From NCBI RefSeq assembly GCF_013393905.1, contig NZ_CP040272.1, positions 3,902,001 to 3,966,000 of the forward strand: a stretch of 64,000 nt of DNA, read 5' to 3'. Source of the stretch: Nostoc sp. C052. GTDB taxonomy: Bacteria > Cyanobacteriota > Cyanobacteriia > Cyanobacteriales > Nostocaceae. The position numbers and the translations under genes were made by a program. Each line of letters opens with the position of its first letter. Positions within the stretch are counted from its first letter, which is position 1. This document shows, in pieces, positions 9,475 through 18,352 of this stretch. The notes below the pieces were generated by a model. That model saw only the letters and a program-made list of their open reading frames with translations, was not told where the DNA came from and did no database searches.

Positions 9475-9510
9475 CCCACTCAGGCATTTGTCTGGGTGGG
9501 GATTTTTTAT
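9475..9510 (+). terminator. Intrinsic terminator after dnaK
   Basis: Stem CCCACTCAG (9475-9483) pairs with CTGGGTGGG (9491-9499) with one G-T wobble, followed by GATTTTTTATT. It lies about 45 bases after the dnaK stop. Confidence 0.8.
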
Positions 9511-9643
9511 TAGTATATAGTCTAGTTACAAACTAGCGATCGCACTCCAGAAATAGGTTAGGAATAACAGCCTTTCACTCTTTTTTGTAGATGTCGTCAC
9601 AGAGATAGCGATCGCAGTTTTCCACTTGGGATTAGAAAATATC

Positions 9644-11524
9644 CTAACTTCCCAACATCTGCAAATTGTGTAAGGTGGCATAAAGCCCTTGCTGTTGCAG
9701 TAGTTGATCGTGACTTCCCTGTTCGATTAATTCGCCCCGCTTCAAAACAAAAATCCGGTCTACATTGCGAATTGTAGACAAGCGGTGGGCGATAATAATG
9801 GCGGTACGTCTGAGCAATAGCTGGTTTAATGCCTCTTGAACTGAAGCTTCTGTACCAACATCTAAACTAGCGGTAGCTTCATCTAATACCAAAATTTGGG
9901 GATTGCGAATGGCAGCTCGCGCAAAGGCTAAAAGTTGCTTTTGACCACTAGAAATATTTGTGCCTCGCTCTCGAAGTTGAGTATCATAACCTTGGGGTAG
10001 TTCTTCTATAAACTGGGCAATGTTAGTTTCTTCGGCTGCTTGTTGAATCTGTTCAATAGTGTAGCCATCTCCTAAAGAAATATTGCTTTTAACATCGCCA
10101 GCGAACAAAAAGCCTTCTTGTAAAATTACTGCCATGTAACGCCGCAGTTCTGCCTGGGGGACTTCTCGAATATCTACGCCATCAATGAGAATGCGTCCTT
10201 TGGTGGGTTCGTAGAGGCGGCACAAAAGCCGGATAATCGAAGTTTTACCTGCACCAGTGGGGCCAACTAATGCAATTTTTTCACCAGGATGAATGGTGAA
10301 ATCTAAGTCTTTAATTACGTAATCATCATTTTTGTAAGCAAACCAGACGTGATCGAAATGAATTTCTCCTAGTTCTGGGGGAGAAGTGAGGTCTGGGGAT
10401 TCTAGATTTGCCACGATTTCGTCTATGTAGCCAAACTTCGCATCAAAGATTGAAAAACGAACGTTGGCGCGATCGCGGATTTCTATCGGTTCATCTAAGA
10501 TATCGCTGACGCGTTCAATAGCAGTGAAACCAGCTTGAATTACTGTAAATTTTTCGGCAAAATCCCGTAAAGGATCAAATAATCGCTGGGCATACAAAAT
10601 AAATGTAGATAATGTTCCAAAAGTCAAACTTTTTCCCAATAGCAGCCACCCACCCACACACAAAACACCTGCGATCGCAATTAATCCAATCCACTCTAAG
10701 GTTGCGGAAACAAATGAATCATAAAAAATGGTTTTATCCATTTGCTGAGTGTAGTTCTTGTTCGTAGTACGAAACAATTCAGCATTAAATTTTTCTCTGC
10801 GGAACAACTGGACGACGTTAATGCCAAGTACATTTTCTTGTAGCTGCGAATTCAGAATAGAAAGTTCTTCCCGTCCTTTGTAATTGGCTTTGCGGTACTG
10901 TTTCTGAATGTAAACAATTAACCAGCTAATTGGTAATAGTATTAATAGCAGCAAGCAAGCGAGTTGCCACTGGATAGAAAACATTAAACTCAAAGTTACC
11001 AGCATTAAAAACAAATTGGACACGATGCCAATTGCCCCAGTCGAAAAGACATCACCTAACACTTCCACATCACTGGTGATTCTGGTGATTAATTTACCTA
11101 CGGGCGTGCGGTCAAAAAAACGTACTGCTAGAGATGTCACATGCTGGAATAAGTCTTGGCGAATTGCTGCGGTGATTTGCTGCCCTAGCTTTTGGACTAT
11201 ATAACCTTGGACACCTGTCAACATTAATTGGATGGCGATCGCAATCACCAATAATCCCTCTAGGATATTTAACCCTTGTGAGAAGGGACGATTGCGAAAA
11301 AATTCGTAAGCGCTTGGTTCATGCCGAATCAGGGAAATTACTTGACCGATTAAGAACGGTTGTAAGGCATTAGCTAGGGCGATCGGTACTAGTAGGCACA
11401 TCGACAGCGCCAATAACCGGCCGCTACGACGGGCATAGGGTACTAGACGCAAAAACAACCGCCAGTCATTTTCACGGCGTCTGTCTTGCCTGTAAGATTT
11501 TTTGAGAGATTGGTAGATGCTCAT
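9644..11524 (-). CDS. ABC-type exporter (fused permease and ATPase)
   Basis: A 626-residue half transporter of the MsbA/multidrug exporter type. The N-terminal half (about residues 30-330) has six membrane helices; the C-terminal ATPase has Walker A (GPTGAGKTS), a Q-loop (ILQEGFLF), an unusual signature ISSGQKQ in place of LSGGQ, Walker B (ILVLDEATASLD) and the switch His (IIIAHRLSTIRN). It probably works as a dimer exporting a lipid, peptide or drug; the substrate cannot be inferred. It converges with dnaK and has no operon partner. Confidence 0.93.
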   Translation of the reverse strand: MSIYQSLKKSYRQDRRRENDWRLFLRLVPYARRSGRLLALSMCLLVPIALANALQPFLIGQVISLIRHEPSAYEFFRNRPFSQGLNILEGLLVIAIAIQLMLTGVQGYIVQKLGQQITAAIRQDLFQHVTSLAVRFFDRTPVGKLITRITSDVEVLGDVFSTGAIGIVSNLFLMLVTLSLMFSIQWQLACLLLLILLPISWLIVYIQKQYRKANYKGREELSILNSQLQENVLGINVVQLFRREKFNAELFRTTNKNYTQQMDKTIFYDSFVSATLEWIGLIAIAGVLCVGGWLLLGKSLTFGTLSTFILYAQRLFDPLRDFAEKFTVIQAGFTAIERVSDILDEPIEIRDRANVRFSIFDAKFGYIDEIVANLESPDLTSPPELGEIHFDHVWFAYKNDDYVIKDLDFTIHPGEKIALVGPTGAGKTSIIRLLCRLYEPTKGRILIDGVDIREVPQAELRRYMAVILQEGFLFAGDVKSNISLGDGYTIEQIQQAAEETNIAQFIEELPQGYDTQLRERGTNISSGQKQLLAFARAAIRNPQILVLDEATASLDVGTEASVQEALNQLLLRRTAIIIAHRLSTIRNVDRIFVLKRGELIEQGSHDQLLQQQGLYATLHNLQMLGS

Positions 11525-12078
11525 AGTAAGAGCATTATATTAATGTTTGCAAAAAAATACGCCTAACAATTTGTCTTAACCAATTTTGTCGCTCAAGAGC
11601 AACAAACAAGACATTTGGCGAACCCTCAGTCGAGTCTCGGCAAGTTTTGTGGCTCTTGTCTTGATTCCCGTTACAAAAATTAATTCCTGTCTTCTCCATA
11701 CTGCGCGTAGCATCTCCTAGAGAGCGTCATGATGAATTAGGTTAGCGCAGCGGTAGCGAGTCCGCATACCCTTACAGAGAAGCAAGCTACGTGCAGTGTC
11801 TCATAGAGAGCATCATTACAAATTCTTTTTAAGATTTTTCGACGCGATCGCCTAGCATGAATTTTAACCAATACCCATCAAGTAATAATGATGAAATTAA
11901 TTATATAATTGGGCACTTTTAAGAAAATTCCGTCAGAAATTGAATTCGTTGACTTACCCAAAAACGCTATTTATAATGGTTATGCTGAGTTCTTATCTAT
12001 CAACTTCCTGGCGCGATCGTAGGCGAACGTGCAAGAGGCATTACAAATAAACTAAATATAAAAATTAGGATATCTCTT
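11525..12078. other. Intergenic region with decayed palindromic repeats
   Basis: About 550 bases. The part from about 11697 to 11830 is a mosaic of GCGTAGC / GAGAGC / GCGCAGCGGTAGCG pieces seen elsewhere in the window (near 24000, 34320, 45370) and is typical Nostoc repeat debris. The rest is AT-rich and leads to the glycosyltransferase-like gene. No gene is supported. Confidence 0.55.
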
Positions 12079-13092
12079 ATGGAACTTTTCGGTATTTATA
12101 CACTTGCAAATGATGCCGTTTACGATCAGCTAGTGGCATTGTTGAATAGTATTGAAGTTAATGTTAGCCCAGATATTCCTGTTTGTATTATTCCCTATAA
12201 TGAGAGATTAGACTTAGTTCAAAAAGAAATAAAGTCTAGAAAAAACGTCAGCATTTTTGAGAATTGGGAGGCAATACAGTACTGGGAAGATTTTGCTCAC
12301 AAAGTTTGGGCAGTTCACCCAGGTGCTAGAACTTCCAAAATCTCACGTAATTGGTGGTCATCAGGTCACTTGCAAAGAAAAATGTGTGTTTTTAACGGAC
12401 ATTTTAATCGGTTTTTATTTTGTGATGCTGATAGCCTTCTTATGAAGCCGGTTGATGATATTTTTGAAAAATTAAATGCATACGATTTTGTATTTGATGA
12501 CTGGATACACACTAAAGAACGTACCAAAGTACCATTGAATATTCCACTTTTAGAAAAGTCCAAGATTGCTTACGAAAAAGACATACGTCCTAGACTTCAT
12601 TGCTCTGATTTTTTTGGTTCTAAATCAGGGTTATTTCCAGAAAAAGATTTAGATTTATATAAAAAATTATTGATTGAAGATGGAGAGATTGAATGGCTAA
12701 CTGCATGTTGGGATGATGCACATTTATTTAATTATTTGACATGGAAATCAAATCTTGACTTATTTAATTTTACTCTCAGTCCAAACGGTCAAGAAAGAAC
12801 AGGTAACTGTGCTAATTCAGATCCCTTTGTAAATATTAATAATATCCTTTACAACCAAGATGAATTAAAACCAATTCATCGTATTCACTACATGAACTAT
12901 TCCTATACTGATTTTGCCCGTTTATGTCAAGGCGAAGATGTCAATATTTGTTACAGAGACGAGTTTTTATACTATCGTTTTCTTAAGGAACCGGAGAAAA
13001 GACCGCAACAGTTAAAACAGCCGAACATTGTTACCAAAAGTAATCGATTAATTCAAAAAGCAGTGAAGAAACTTCAAATAGCTCTTACTTAA
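12079..13092 (+). CDS. Putative glycosyltransferase (GT-A fold, Npun_R2821/R2822-like)
   Basis: A 337-residue soluble protein that resembles the cyanobacterial Npun_R2821/Npun_R2822 family, which is usually annotated only by name. The N-terminus (LFGIYTLANDAVYDQLVALLNSI) looks like the nucleotide-sugar part of GT8-like enzymes, and FNRFLFCDADSLLM supplies a DxD-type metal site (Asp-Ala-Asp) near residue 115. It probably transfers a sugar to a cell-surface glycan, but acceptor and donor are unknown. The gene is AT-richer than its neighbours. The link to glycosyltransferases is inference from these motifs. Confidence 0.6.
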   Translation: MELFGIYTLANDAVYDQLVALLNSIEVNVSPDIPVCIIPYNERLDLVQKEIKSRKNVSIFENWEAIQYWEDFAHKVWAVHPGARTSKISRNWWSSGHLQRKMCVFNGHFNRFLFCDADSLLMKPVDDIFEKLNAYDFVFDDWIHTKERTKVPLNIPLLEKSKIAYEKDIRPRLHCSDFFGSKSGLFPEKDLDLYKKLLIEDGEIEWLTACWDDAHLFNYLTWKSNLDLFNFTLSPNGQERTGNCANSDPFVNINNILYNQDELKPIHRIHYMNYSYTDFARLCQGEDVNICYRDEFLYYRFLKEPEKRPQQLKQPNIVTKSNRLIQKAVKKLQIALT

Positions 13093-13227
13093 GTTTTAGA
13101 ATATTTGACAATAACTGAAGATTTGAAAAAATCTGATTAGTGCTTATATTTTGCTCTACTTAGTTCAGAATAGGGATTGGATAATTATCTTGACAATTTC
13201 TAAATTTAATTCTGAATTGGGGCAATT

Positions 13228-13758
13228 ATGGAGATAGAAACTGCGCGGCTGCAACTAAGGCACTTCTCTCTAAATGATTTTGATTACCTATTTCGCCTCT
13301 ACAGCGATGCAGAAGTGATGAGGTATCTGTTACCAAGAACAAGGGAACAAACCCAGACAAGTTTAAACAAACATATCCAACAGTGGCAACAACACAACTT
13401 TGGGATGTGGGCAGTAATACACAAAGAAACTCGTAAAATGATTGGCCGTTGTGGACTTAGTTTTCTGGAAAATACACCAGAAGTTGAGCTTGGCTATGTG
13501 TTTGACAAGTCCTATTGGAATATGGGAATGGGGACTGAAGCCTCACAAGCAACTTTAAAGTTTGGATTTGGGGAGGTGAAGCTAGATCGGATAGTTGCGA
13601 TCGCACATCCAGAAAACATCGCTTCAGTGCGTGTGATTCAAAAGCTAGGGATGAAGTACGAAAAAGATGCTAGCTATTACGGCCATGATGTAGTTTACTA
13701 CGCTATCTCACGCACAGAATGGCAACCAGATGATTCTCTTTACATTTTGAAATCTTAA
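13228..13758 (+). CDS. GNAT-family N-acetyltransferase (RimJ/RimL type)
   Basis: A 176-residue acetyltransferase. The start METARLQLRHFSLNDFDYLFRLYSD is the typical N-terminus of the RimJ/RimL branch (ETxRLxLR), GRCGLSF and VELGYVFDKSYWNMGMGTEA form the acetyl-CoA-binding region, and VRVIQKLGMKYE is the conserved C-terminal element (N-x-S-x-R-V-x-x-K-L-G-M). Substrate unknown: ribosomal protein N-termini, antibiotics or small amines are all possible. The start is ATG 13228. Confidence 0.85.
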   Translation: MEIETARLQLRHFSLNDFDYLFRLYSDAEVMRYLLPRTREQTQTSLNKHIQQWQQHNFGMWAVIHKETRKMIGRCGLSFLENTPEVELGYVFDKSYWNMGMGTEASQATLKFGFGEVKLDRIVAIAHPENIASVRVIQKLGMKYEKDASYYGHDVVYYAISRTEWQPDDSLYILKS

Positions 13759-14019
13759 ATCAGTCGGAAATCTCTGGGAAGCAGCCCTCCTCAAAGCCTC
13801 TCTCCTTTCAGGAAAAAGGTCAGATTTTATGCGCCCTTACTAAGGTATTTGTATTAATTGCTGCATAAATACCCATGTAAACATGAAACAATAGCATACT
13901 TATCTCTTTACGTCTTATATCTAAAGATAGAAGATTAAGGTTAAAATTTGGGAAACCTAAGAGGGGTTCATTCCCAAGAGATGTCCTGCTTAATTATCGC
14001 AGAGTGCAACTGAGGTCAG

Positions 14020-15042
14020 ATGACGCAACCATTAAATCAAGTCAAAGAGTGGGAACAACGTCGTGATGAAGCAAACCGCTACTATCAGCGGGGTAAATTT
14101 CAAGAGTATCTCGATCTAGCAACCAAGAATTTATACCTAGCTAGAGCAATTCCAGACCGAGCTAGGGAAGGTTATACATTGAACGATCTTGGTTTAGCTT
14201 ACCTCAGTTGCTCGCAACCTCAAAGAGCATTAGAGCGGTTTCATCAGGCGCTTTCGGTTGCTGTTGAAATTAGCAACGCTCCCGCAGAGGCAACTGCACT
14301 TAGCAATTTGGGTTCTACCTACAGCCGTCTAGGACGATTTTCACAGGCGTTGGCATATTTTGATCGAGCGCTTTTCATCTTCAGGCGATTGCAAGATATT
14401 CAAGGTGAAGTTTCTACGCTCAATGATGTAGCACTAATTTATACCCGATTGGGGGAACCGAAGCGGGCACTGTTGTTACAACACCAAATTTTGACAATGC
14501 GGCGATCGCTAGGTGACTTTTCTGGTGAAGCAACAACCCTAAATGGCATTGGGTTTGCCTACAATGTTTTAGGCAAGTTTGAGCAAGCTCTAGAATTTTT
14601 TCAAGCAGCACTCCCAATTCAACGAGCTGTGAAGAATTTGCTTGCAGAAGCAACCACTTTGAATAATATTGCTTCTGTTTATCATGATTTAGGAAAACCG
14701 AAAGAAGCTCTATTACTCTACTATCAAGTTCTTTTGACACGTCAGGCAATTAGCGATCGCTCTGGTGAGGCCACAACCCTTCATAACATTGGTTTTACCT
14801 ACGCTACTCTGGGACACCATCGGCAGGCAATGAAGTTTTACAAACAAGCCATTGCAATTTATCAACAACTGGGCGATGCTCTGGGAGAAATTTCGACTTT
14901 GCTGAATATGGGAAACCTTTACGCCACAACCAGACGCAAAAAAATGGCGCGATCGTGTTTCCAAAATGCCCAAGAGTTAGCAGAACAAATCGAACATCAG
15001 CCACTTTTAGAAAAAGTACAGCAGTTCATAGATTCACTCTAG
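14020..15042 (+). CDS. Tetratricopeptide repeat protein
   Basis: A 340-residue all-helical protein made almost entirely of about seven TPR units of roughly 40 residues (for example GYTLNDLGLAYLSCSQPQRA, ATALSNLGSTYSRLGRFSQA, ATTLNNIASVYHDLGKPKEA). The regular G-E-A-T-T-L-x-N-I-G pattern is typical of the Nostoc TPR_12-type proteins that act as scaffolds. There is no signal peptide, enzyme domain or membrane segment. The partner is unknown and there is no operon context. Confidence 0.85.
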   Translation: MTQPLNQVKEWEQRRDEANRYYQRGKFQEYLDLATKNLYLARAIPDRAREGYTLNDLGLAYLSCSQPQRALERFHQALSVAVEISNAPAEATALSNLGSTYSRLGRFSQALAYFDRALFIFRRLQDIQGEVSTLNDVALIYTRLGEPKRALLLQHQILTMRRSLGDFSGEATTLNGIGFAYNVLGKFEQALEFFQAALPIQRAVKNLLAEATTLNNIASVYHDLGKPKEALLLYYQVLLTRQAISDRSGEATTLHNIGFTYATLGHHRQAMKFYKQAIAIYQQLGDALGEISTLLNMGNLYATTRRKKMARSCFQNAQELAEQIEHQPLLEKVQQFIDSL

Positions 15043-15069
15043 CCAATTAGGTTCATGTATTTGAACCAC

Positions 15070-15310
15070 ATCTGTCATAAGGGCGAAGCAATGCTCATTG
15101 GTGTCAACTTAACGTGAAAGCAAGTCTAGAACTAGCTTTTAGATTTGCCTCGTTCCCAGTCTCCGACTGGTAATGCTTGTCGTTGAGGCTCCGCCTCTCG
15201 AACTCGCGGCAGAGCCGCTTTTGAGTTGCATTTCCAGCCGGAGGCTGGAAACGAGGTTTTAAGGAAGTTTCAGCTTAAGTTGACATCAATGAGCATTGCT
15301 GTGCCCCTAC
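15070..15310. mobile_element. MITE-like fold-back element, copy 1
   Basis: About 235 bases bounded by imperfect inverted repeats of some 35 bases: left end 15078-15113 reads GCAATGCTCATTGGTGTCAA, right end 15275-15310 is its reverse complement (TTGACATCAATGAGCATTGC). The interior has several smaller palindromes (TTTCCAGCCGGAGGCTGGAAA, CGGCAGAGCCG). It has no reading frame, so any movement would need a transposase from elsewhere. A second copy with inverted core lies at 48901-49134. Confidence 0.75.
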
Positions 15311-15365
15311 TACGTGGTCTATTTACTTAAAAAAGGTGAGATTTTTTAAATGGTATGTAGATGAG

Positions 15366-16145
15366 TTATTTTGATGTTCGGCGGTTAACGAGGGTAGCGC
15401 TAGCTTGATCAACAGGCATCAGCACAACTTCATTGATATTGACATGGGGCGATCGCGTCACACAGAAAAATATCACATCAGCGATATCATCTGCTGTTAG
15501 GGGTGTAACTCCCTCATAGACTTTGTTGGCGCGTTCAGTATTTCCGTGAAAGCGTACCTCGCTAAATTCCGTTTCTACCATACCAGGATCAACGGAAGTG
15601 ACACGTACCCGCGTTCCCAACAGGTCTTGTTTTAAACCTTCAGAAATTGCTCTGACAGCAGCTTTAGTAGCACAGTAGACATTGCCACCGGGATAGGTTT
15701 GATGTCCGGCAATGGAACCTAAATTTACCACATGACCGCGATCGCGACTCACCATTCCCGGAACAACATAGCGGGAGACGTAAAGTAAACCTTTAACGTT
15801 AGTATCAATCATGTCTTCCCAGTCTTGAAAGCTGGCTTCGTGCAACTTGTCTAAACCGCGACTTAGACCAGCATTATTAATGAGAATGTCAATGTCAGCC
15901 CAGGCGGGGGGTAGAGTAGCAATAGCAGATTCAACAGCGCTGCGATCGCGCACATCTAGCTGTAATAAATGAGTTTCAGTACTAAAATCTTTATTAAGAG
16001 TATCTGCTAGCTGCTGTAAACGTTCTAACCGTCGTGCTGCCAAGATAAGTTTTGCGCCCGCACCAGCAAAGATTCTGGCGCAAGCAGTACCGATACCACT
16101 ACTTGCACCAGTGATCAAAATGATTTGATTTTGTAGAGAAGTCAC
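15366..16145 (-). CDS. Short-chain dehydrogenase/reductase
   Basis: An NAD(P)-dependent oxidoreductase of the classical SDR family, close to the YdfG/serine-3-dehydrogenase type. Visible are the Rossmann motif TGASSGIG, LINNAGLS, the catalytic Ser (LGSIAGHQ) and YxxxK (YCATK), then VDPGMVETEF. The GTG at 16145 has GGAG nine bases upstream and starts VTSLQNQIILITGA; a TTG at 16166 would add seven residues but falls in an AATTTTG tandem repeat. Such enzymes reduce 3-hydroxy acids or related carbonyls; the substrate is unknown. Confidence 0.88.
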   Translation of the reverse strand: MTSLQNQIILITGASSGIGTACARIFAGAGAKLILAARRLERLQQLADTLNKDFSTETHLLQLDVRDRSAVESAIATLPPAWADIDILINNAGLSRGLDKLHEASFQDWEDMIDTNVKGLLYVSRYVVPGMVSRDRGHVVNLGSIAGHQTYPGGNVYCATKAAVRAISEGLKQDLLGTRVRVTSVDPGMVETEFSEVRFHGNTERANKVYEGVTPLTADDIADVIFFCVTRSPHVNINEVVLMPVDQASATLVNRRTSK

Positions 16146-16187
16146 GTCGCTTCGCTCCGAATTCAAAATTCAAAATTCAAAATTAAT

Positions 16188-16213
16188 AATCCCCATAACT
16201 TTAGGGGGTTATC
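16188..16213 (-). terminator. Hairpin between the NTF2-like gene and the SDR gene
   Basis: Read on the minus strand, ATAACCCC pairs with GGGGATTAT and is followed by TAATTTTG. It could end transcription of the upstream minus-strand gene (16309-17148) before the SDR gene. The T-tract is weak. Confidence 0.4.
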
Positions 16214-16270
16214 ATTCCTGAAGCATCGCCCTATTTTCTCGCTGCCTCAAGAAGGTTTGGCCAGATTTTT

Positions 16271-16292
16271 AGTACGCTACCGCTAGCGTACT
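16271..16292. repeat. Short perfect hairpin AGTACGCTA-TAGCGTACT
   Basis: A 9-bp stem with a four-base loop just after the stop of the NTF2-like gene. No T-tract follows on either coding strand, so it is more likely a repeat or mRNA end-protecting hairpin than a terminator. Confidence 0.5.
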
Positions 16293-16308
16293 AACTCCCA
16301 ACTTCTAA

Positions 16309-17148
16309 CTACTTTTTCACCACTTGTAGACGCTGAGTTACCATCGTCATTCCATTACCCCGCAGAATGACAGCAGAAACCCATTGGCTACCAGGGGTAG
16401 ATGGTGCTTGTCCTACTTTAAACAGTCCGCCAGATGTTAGTAATTCCAAATCCACAGGTGTGGGGTTGAGAAATTTCTCTGGTTGGATGGCTTCTTCTAG
16501 CGCCGTTCCTAGTAAAAAATCATCGCCAAGTGGTTCTTGGACGATCGCATCAAAATTATACTTCTGACCAACCACCACCTGCTGTGGTAACTTAATATCA
16601 ATTTGGGGCGGCTTGCTACCAGAGGTAAGTAGGGTGCGTTCTGACAAAACGTCTTGACGAACTATTTTCCCGCCTTCAATGCGCTGACGTGATTTAATTG
16701 TGGCATTGAGAGACAATTTATTATTGCTACCAGAAGGTAAGCCAGTTATCTTCGTTTCTGTTTCGGCAATAACCCCATTGCCCTCAGCTTTTGAAGATAA
16801 CAATTTTGTTGTATATTGCAATTTCGGATATCGTTGCCAAAGTGAAGTTAAAGACTTTTCTAGGGTTTGGAAGTTTAATCCATCCCCATGAGTGAAATTG
16901 GGGCTGTAAAATTGCAACACCCCTTTCACGTCGGCCCGACTGGCAGCTGCATCAACTTGTGTCAATAGGTTTTTCAGATCGGCTGGTGCATTTTGGGCTG
17001 TACCTGCTTGGGCTAATTGCTGTGGTGTCGTCGCCAGAGTGCGTTGCCAACCACTTGTTAAACCAATAGTCAGTAGGCAGGAAACCAGCCAGATATTTGC
17101 TGGAAATTTCAGTTGGCGTCTCACTAAGGCGGTAAAAATGTTAGTCAT
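16309..17148 (-). CDS. Exported NTF2-like/SnoaL-like protein of unknown function
   Basis: A 279-residue protein with an N-terminal signal or anchor segment (IWLVSCLLTIGLTSG). Residues from about 55 to 180 look like an NTF2/SnoaL-type cone (LLTQVDAAASRADVKGVLQFYSPNF..., typical of the fold), and the C-terminal 100 residues are a beta-rich region found with it in cyanobacterial proteins. No catalytic residues are apparent. The ATG at 17148 (MTNIFTALVRR) is preferred over one 13 codons upstream because it gives a normal signal peptide. It is divergent from murG. Confidence 0.6.
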   Translation of the reverse strand: MTNIFTALVRRQLKFPANIWLVSCLLTIGLTSGWQRTLATTPQQLAQAGTAQNAPADLKNLLTQVDAAASRADVKGVLQFYSPNFTHGDGLNFQTLEKSLTSLWQRYPKLQYTTKLLSSKAEGNGVIAETETKITGLPSGSNNKLSLNATIKSRQRIEGGKIVRQDVLSERTLLTSGSKPPQIDIKLPQQVVVGQKYNFDAIVQEPLGDDFLLGTALEEAIQPEKFLNPTPVDLELLTSGGLFKVGQAPSTPGSQWVSAVILRGNGMTMVTQRLQVVKK

Positions 17149-17232
17149 TGGTAATAATTTACTGATTTGATTAGAGAAAGTAAGCAAATTGTTTTATCTT
17201 AGTTAAGCTAGACGCTAAACGGTAGAGGTTTG

Positions 17233-18306
17233 ATGGCAAACGCACCGATACGATTATTAATAGCTGCCAGTGGGACTGGTGGACATTTGTTTCCAGCGAT
17301 CGCACTGGCAGAAAAACTTCCAGATTATCAAATAGAATGGCTGGGAGTACCCGATCGGCTAGAAACTCAACTTGTCCCCAAACAGTATCCCTTGAATACT
17401 ATTGCAGTTGAAGGGTTTCAGCAAGGGTTTGGACTCTCCTCAATTCGGATTTTGGGTAAACTCGCCCTTTCGATTCTAGAAGTCAGACGAATTCTCAAAC
17501 AGGGAAATTTTCAAGGGGTGTTTACCACAGGCGGTTACATTGCCGGGCCAGCCGTCATTGCAGCGCGTTCCCTTGGTTTACCCGTAGTTTTTCACGAATC
17601 TAACGCCTTACCAGGTAAAGTAACTCGCTTTTTTGGCCCTTGGTGTAGTGCGGTAGCTTTGGGATTTGAAGTTGCTGCTAACTATTTACCCCGTGCCAAA
17701 AATGTCTATGTTGGTACTCCCGTAAGAGCGCAATTTCTGGATGGGGCAATTGATGCACCACTTGATTTAGCGATTCCTGATGGTGTTCCTTTAATTGTCG
17801 TCTTTGGTGGTAGCCAGGGTGCTGTTGCCGTGAATAAGTTAGTGCGCGAATCTGCAAAAGCTTGGTTTGATGCTGGTATTTATGTAGTACATTTAACTGG
17901 CGATCGCGATCTAGAAGCAGATAGTCTCAAACATCCACAGTACATAGCCTTACCTTTTTACAACAATATGGCTGCCTTGTTGCAAAGAGCAACTCTTGCT
18001 ATTAGTCGTTCTGGCGCAGGTAGCTTGACAGAATTGGCAGTGTGTGGAACACCAGCGATTTTGATTCCTTACCCCTTTGCCGCCGAAGACCATCAATCTT
18101 ACAATGCAGACGTATTTACCAAAGCGGGTGCAGCGTTAACTTTGAAGCAATCGGAGTTGACGGCAGAAGCATTGCAAAGTAATGTGTTGAACTTATTGCA
18201 GTCACCGCAAGAGTTAGCAAAGATGGGGGAAAAAGCAAAAGCGATCGCTGTTCCTGATAGTGCCGAAAAGTTGGCGCAGTTAGTGCGTGAGGTAGTAGAA
18301 ACTTAA
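17233..18306 (+). CDS. murG: UDP-GlcNAc:undecaprenyl-PP-MurNAc-pentapeptide GlcNAc transferase
   Basis: MurG makes lipid II from lipid I on the inner face of the plasma membrane. The 357-residue protein has the N-terminal glycine-rich loop (ASGTGGHLFPA), the second Gly loop (TTGGYIAGP), HESNALPGK, VFGGSQGA, the UDP-binding ISRSGAGSLTE and the PYPFAAEDHQ motif. ATG 17233 follows TAGAGG; a TTG directly before it is ignored. It stands alone, not in a dcw cluster, as is usual in cyanobacteria. Confidence 0.97.
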   Translation: MANAPIRLLIAASGTGGHLFPAIALAEKLPDYQIEWLGVPDRLETQLVPKQYPLNTIAVEGFQQGFGLSSIRILGKLALSILEVRRILKQGNFQGVFTTGGYIAGPAVIAARSLGLPVVFHESNALPGKVTRFFGPWCSAVALGFEVAANYLPRAKNVYVGTPVRAQFLDGAIDAPLDLAIPDGVPLIVVFGGSQGAVAVNKLVRESAKAWFDAGIYVVHLTGDRDLEADSLKHPQYIALPFYNNMAALLQRATLAISRSGAGSLTELAVCGTPAILIPYPFAAEDHQSYNADVFTKAGAALTLKQSELTAEALQSNVLNLLQSPQELAKMGEKAKAIAVPDSAEKLAQLVREVVET

Positions 18307-18352
18307 ACAATTCAAAATTCACATATTGAAGTAGGAATTTATTTTCCAATTT

